Below are positions 4,282-6,453 of a stretch of 6,453 nucleotides of DNA, one piece after another (within the stretch, counting starts at the first letter, position 1; each line of letters begins with the position of its first letter). The position numbers were made by a program, and so were the translations under genes. The notes beneath the pieces were generated by a model. That model was not told the DNA's origin. It saw nothing but the letters and a program-made list of their open reading frames with translations, and searched no databases. Source of the stretch: Candidatus Hydrogenedentota bacterium (GTDB lineage: Bacteria; Hydrogenedentota; Hydrogenedentia; Hydrogenedentales; CAITNO01); NCBI GenBank assembly GCA_023145975.1, contig JAGLCZ010000109.1, positions 1-6,453 of the forward strand, read 5' to 3'.

Positions 4282-4509
4282 TCACTCCCGCCACTCCCGC
4301 TCTCCAATAAGCGGCACAAACCGACAGGCGATCCCCTCATGACGGAAGAAGGTTTCGTTCTTTTCCCTGATGATGGTTATGAGCTGCGGCACCCTGCGCA
4401 TGGCGGTGAGGACGGGCTGATCATGAATACCGCGTGCAATAATCTGTTCATCTACCATCCTGTCACGTTGGTCCTGTTCCATAGGTAATTCCACGTTGGA
4501 ATACAGCAT
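4282..4509 (-). pseudogene. pcm: Internally deleted protein-L-isoaspartate O-methyltransferase remnant
   Basis: This 75-codon ORF joins two ends of Pcm, the enzyme that methylates isoaspartyl residues in damaged proteins using SAM. Residues 10-41 (MEQDQRDRMVDEQIIARGI...VLTAMRRVP, shown in part) match the Pcm N-terminus, normally followed by RHxFVP. Residues 42-75 (QLITIIREK...CRFVPLIGEREWRE) match the Pcm C-terminus. The intervening roughly 140 residues, including the whole glycine-rich SAM-binding core and the active site, are missing, so methyltransferase activity is not expected. The junction falls near P41 (about 4384-4389) and keeps the frame. Full-length Pcm is about 210-220 residues. 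The start may be M1, with AGGA close before it, or M10, with GGA seven bases before it. It converges on the candidate RNA and diverges from rpsA. A functional micro-protein is possible but unsupported. Confidence 0.72.
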
Positions 4510-4554
4510 TGATCCTGTTTTCTGTGTTACTTCAATCTACCAGAAACAGCTGGG

Positions 4555-4584
4555 TTGAAAATCTTTTCCTATTTTTGATAGAAT
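4555..4584 (+). promoter_or_regulatory. Promoter of rpsA
   Basis: TTGAAA (4555-4560) and TAGAAT (4579-4584) are 18 bases apart, and the -10 is preceded by TGA, giving an extended TGn element. Initiation near 4591 gives a leader of about 48 bases, which contains a small CCGC/GCGG hairpin at about 4594-4607. In enterobacteria the rpsA leader mediates autogenous control by S1. Whether this short leader does so is unknown. Confidence 0.65.
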
Positions 4585-4638
4585 ACCACACTCCCGCATT
4601 TCGCGGAAATCCCCATTTTAACGGAGTAAGGAAAACTA

Positions 4639-6453
4639 ATGAGCGAACAACAAATGGATACGCAACCGGCCCGGTTCATCTCGGATGATCTGGAGGCCGA
4701 ACTGAATGCACAGCTTGAAAACACAAGCATGGACCAACTACTGGAAGAAATTCCCCAGAATTTTAAGGAAGGCGAAGTAGTTTCAGGCAGAGTAGTCGAT
4801 ATCACAGACGACCGCGTCATGGTTGATATTGGCTACAAGAGTGAAGGTATTGTCGAAGCAGGCGAATTTTCACAGATCGGCGAAATTGCTGTTGGTGAAT
4901 CGTATGATTTTTATATCGAAGAACCAGAAAATGATCTGGGTGCTCCGGTACTGTCTAAGATTAAGGCAGAAAGAATCAAGAACTGGGAACATGTCCAGGA
5001 AGTCTATAATGATGAAGGCGTCATTGAAGGTGTAATTACCCGCCGCGTCAAAGGCGGTTTGAAAATGGATATCGGTGTGGATGCATTCATGCCCGCCAGC
5101 CAGCTAACCTTCCGCCCCACAGGCGATCTCGAAAAATATATTGGCGAACGCATGGAAGTCAAGATTGTAAAATTGACCCGTCGGCGTCGCAACGTTGTGG
5201 TTAGTCGTCGTCGACTACTTGAAGAAATGCGGGCAGAAGAGAAGAAGAACCTGCTGGCACGCATTGAAGTAGGGGCAGTCATTGATGGCGAAGTGAAAAA
5301 TATCACTGATTTCGGTGCATTTGTGGATGTGGGCGGCATAGACGGTCTGCTCCATGTTACCGATATGAGTTGGGGACGGGTCAAGCATCCGTCGCAAATG
5401 GTTAAAGTAGGCGACAAACTCGAAGTCGTCGTGCTGAGTTTTGATCCGAATACGGAACGTATCAGCCTGGGTCTGAAACAAAAATCTGAAAACCCGTGGA
5501 ACACCGTGGTAGATCGCTATCCTGTGGGTTCAATTATGCGTGGGCGCGTAGTAAGCATGACGGAATACGGTGCCTTTGTGCAGCTTGAAGAAGGCATTGA
5601 AGGCATGGTGCATGTGAGCGAGATGAGTTGGACGCGCCGGGTGCGCTATCCAAATGAGATACTCTCCGTGAGTGATGAAATTGACGTCATGGTATTAAAT
5701 GTCGATAAGGACGAAGAAAAAATCGCGCTGGGCATTAAACAGACCCAGCCGAATCCCTGGAAACAACTTGGCGAACGCTACCCTGTTGGCTCTACCATTA
5801 ACGGTACCGTGCGCAACATGACTGATTACGGTGCTTTCGTACAAATTGAAGACGGCATCGATGCGTTACTCCATGTAAGCGATTTGTCATGGACCAAAAA
5901 AGTTACCAATCCGAATGATGTGCTGGAAAAAAATCAGGAAATAGAAGTACAGGTACTGAGCATTGATCCCGACGCTGAAAAAATAAGTGTTGGATTAAAG
6001 CAGTTACAGTCTGACCCGTGGCTGTCAGTCGTCGAAAATCTTCCTGTTGACACCCATGTTGAAGTTGAAATTGTGAAGCTGGTCGCCTTTGGCGCGTTCG
6101 GACGTCTTGAAAACGGCGTTGAGGGATTGATTCACGTCAGTGAACTCGCCAACGAACGGGTACAGCGTCCTGAAGATGTTCTAAAAGTAGGCGACAGGGT
6201 GACGGCGAAGGTTATTAGCATTAGCGCTGCTGACCGGCGTATCGGCCTAAGCATACGTGAGTTTCAGCGGGATGAAAACCGTGCCACCATGGAAGACTAT
6301 GTTGAAACAGATGATGGAGCCGTAGATGTCAACGCTTCTTTGAGCGGTGCTGTACCGCAGAGTATGATTCAAGCGGGACGCAGCATTGCAGATGTTGCCC
6401 ATGATCTGATGGTCGCTGTAAATCGCGTCGAAACTGCGAAGGCCGCAGAACGT
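4639..6453 (+). CDS. rpsA: 30S ribosomal protein S1 (3' end beyond the window)
   Basis: An open frame of 605 codons, still open at the window edge. It encodes S1, the large acidic protein that docks on the 30S subunit through S2 and unwinds and captures mRNAs for initiation. Six S1 (OB-fold) repeats are seen: about 43-110, 125-195, 210-287, 288-374, 375-461 and 462-550. Domain 1 has the ribosome-docking-type VMVDIGYKSEG. Domains 3-6 carry the FGAF/YGAF and LLHVxDxSW-type motifs. Linkers between domains 3-6 end in NPW, NPW and DPW, as in enterobacterial S1. The remaining tail (from about 551) is longer than that of the 557-residue E. coli protein, is acidic then Ala-rich, and continues past the window. 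AAGGA six bases before the ATG fixes the start. The gene stands behind its own promoter, not directly after cmk as in many bacteria. Confidence 0.97.
   Translation, partial: MSEQQMDTQPARFISDDLEAELNAQLENTSMDQLLEEIPQNFKEGEVVSGRVVDITDDRVMVDIGYKSEGIVEAGEFSQIGEIAVGESYDFYIEEPENDLGAPVLSKIKAERIKNWEHVQEVYNDEGVIEGVITRRVKGGLKMDIGVDAFMPASQLTFRPTGDLEKYIGERMEVKIVKLTRRRRNVVVSRRRLLEEMRAEEKKNLLARIEVGAVIDGEVKNITDFGAFVDVGGIDGLLHVTDMSWGRVKHPSQMVKVGDKLEVVVLSFDPNTERISLGLKQKSENPWNTVVDRYPVGSIMRGRVVSMTEYGAFVQLEEGIEGMVHVSEMSWTRRVRYPNEILSVSDEIDVMVLNVDKDEEKIALGIKQTQPNPWKQLGERYPVGSTINGTVRNMTDYGAFVQIEDGIDALLHVSDLSWTKKVTNPNDVLEKNQEIEVQVLSIDPDAEKISVGLKQLQSDPWLSVVENLPVDTHVEVEIVKLVAFGAFGRLENGVEGLIHVSELANERVQRPEDVLKVGDRVTAKVISISAADRRIGLSIREFQRDENRATMEDYVETDDGAVDVNASLSGAVPQSMIQAGRSIADVAHDLMVAVNRVETAKAAER

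Noticed and set aside
5004..5504. 166-codon minus-strand Ser/Thr/Arg-rich frame
   Set aside because: It is antisense to the S1 repeats of rpsA and is a shadow of that gene's codon use.

Overview
The window looks like a mid-GC chromosomal segment from a Gram-negative-type bacterium. The evidence is a ribosomal protein S1 with six S1 repeats (the long proteobacterial/PVC-style form), Sec-type signal peptides, sigma-70-like promoters, and REP-like repeats with an IS200-type element. I cannot fix the phylum from sequence alone. A deltaproteobacterium-like or planctomycete-like (PVC) host would fit the gene styles and extragenic palindromes, but that is a guess.

Layout, left to right. Positions 1-570 hold a decayed IS200/IS605-family insertion sequence on the minus strand. 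Its single transposase gene carries an in-frame TGA and a 1-nt insertion, and small hairpins flank it on both sides. Positions 570-1070 have no gene but are crowded with extragenic repeats: a CATCC tandem repeat, a composite hairpin/inverted-repeat element, and a REP-like hairpin. Positions 1070-1470 are a compact single-gene unit on the minus strand: a near-consensus promoter, a small exported Gly/Ala-rich protein, and a strong intrinsic terminator. Positions 1527-2636 encode a DegT/DnrJ/EryC1/StrS-family sugar aminotransferase on the minus strand. It is preceded by a possible 18-codon leader ORF whose stop overlaps its start. Diverging from it, 2869-3813 encodes an exported protein of the PI-PLC/GDPD-like phosphodiesterase superfamily.

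Positions 3814-4281 contain no protein gene. On the plus strand they carry a promoter, a perfect 10-bp dyad, and a tiled series of stem-loops ending in a long terminator hairpin with a 29-nt almost pure pyrimidine loop and six Ts. I read this as a candidate structured small RNA, and its design recalls C/U-rich-loop regulatory RNAs. Facing it on the minus strand (4282-4509) is a 75-codon remnant of protein-L-isoaspartate O-methyltransferase. The N-terminal and C-terminal ends of the family are joined in frame and the whole SAM-binding core is missing. Finally rpsA (30S ribosomal protein S1) starts at 4639 behind its own promoter and is still open at the end of the window.

The genes do not form one pathway. 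This is a housekeeping locus (rpsA, former pcm) beside an accessory stretch containing a mobile element, repeats, an isolated sugar aminotransferase and exported proteins. The most interesting parts are the candidate C/U-rich-loop RNA, the internally deleted pcm, the leader ORF of the aminotransferase, and the autonomous small exported protein.
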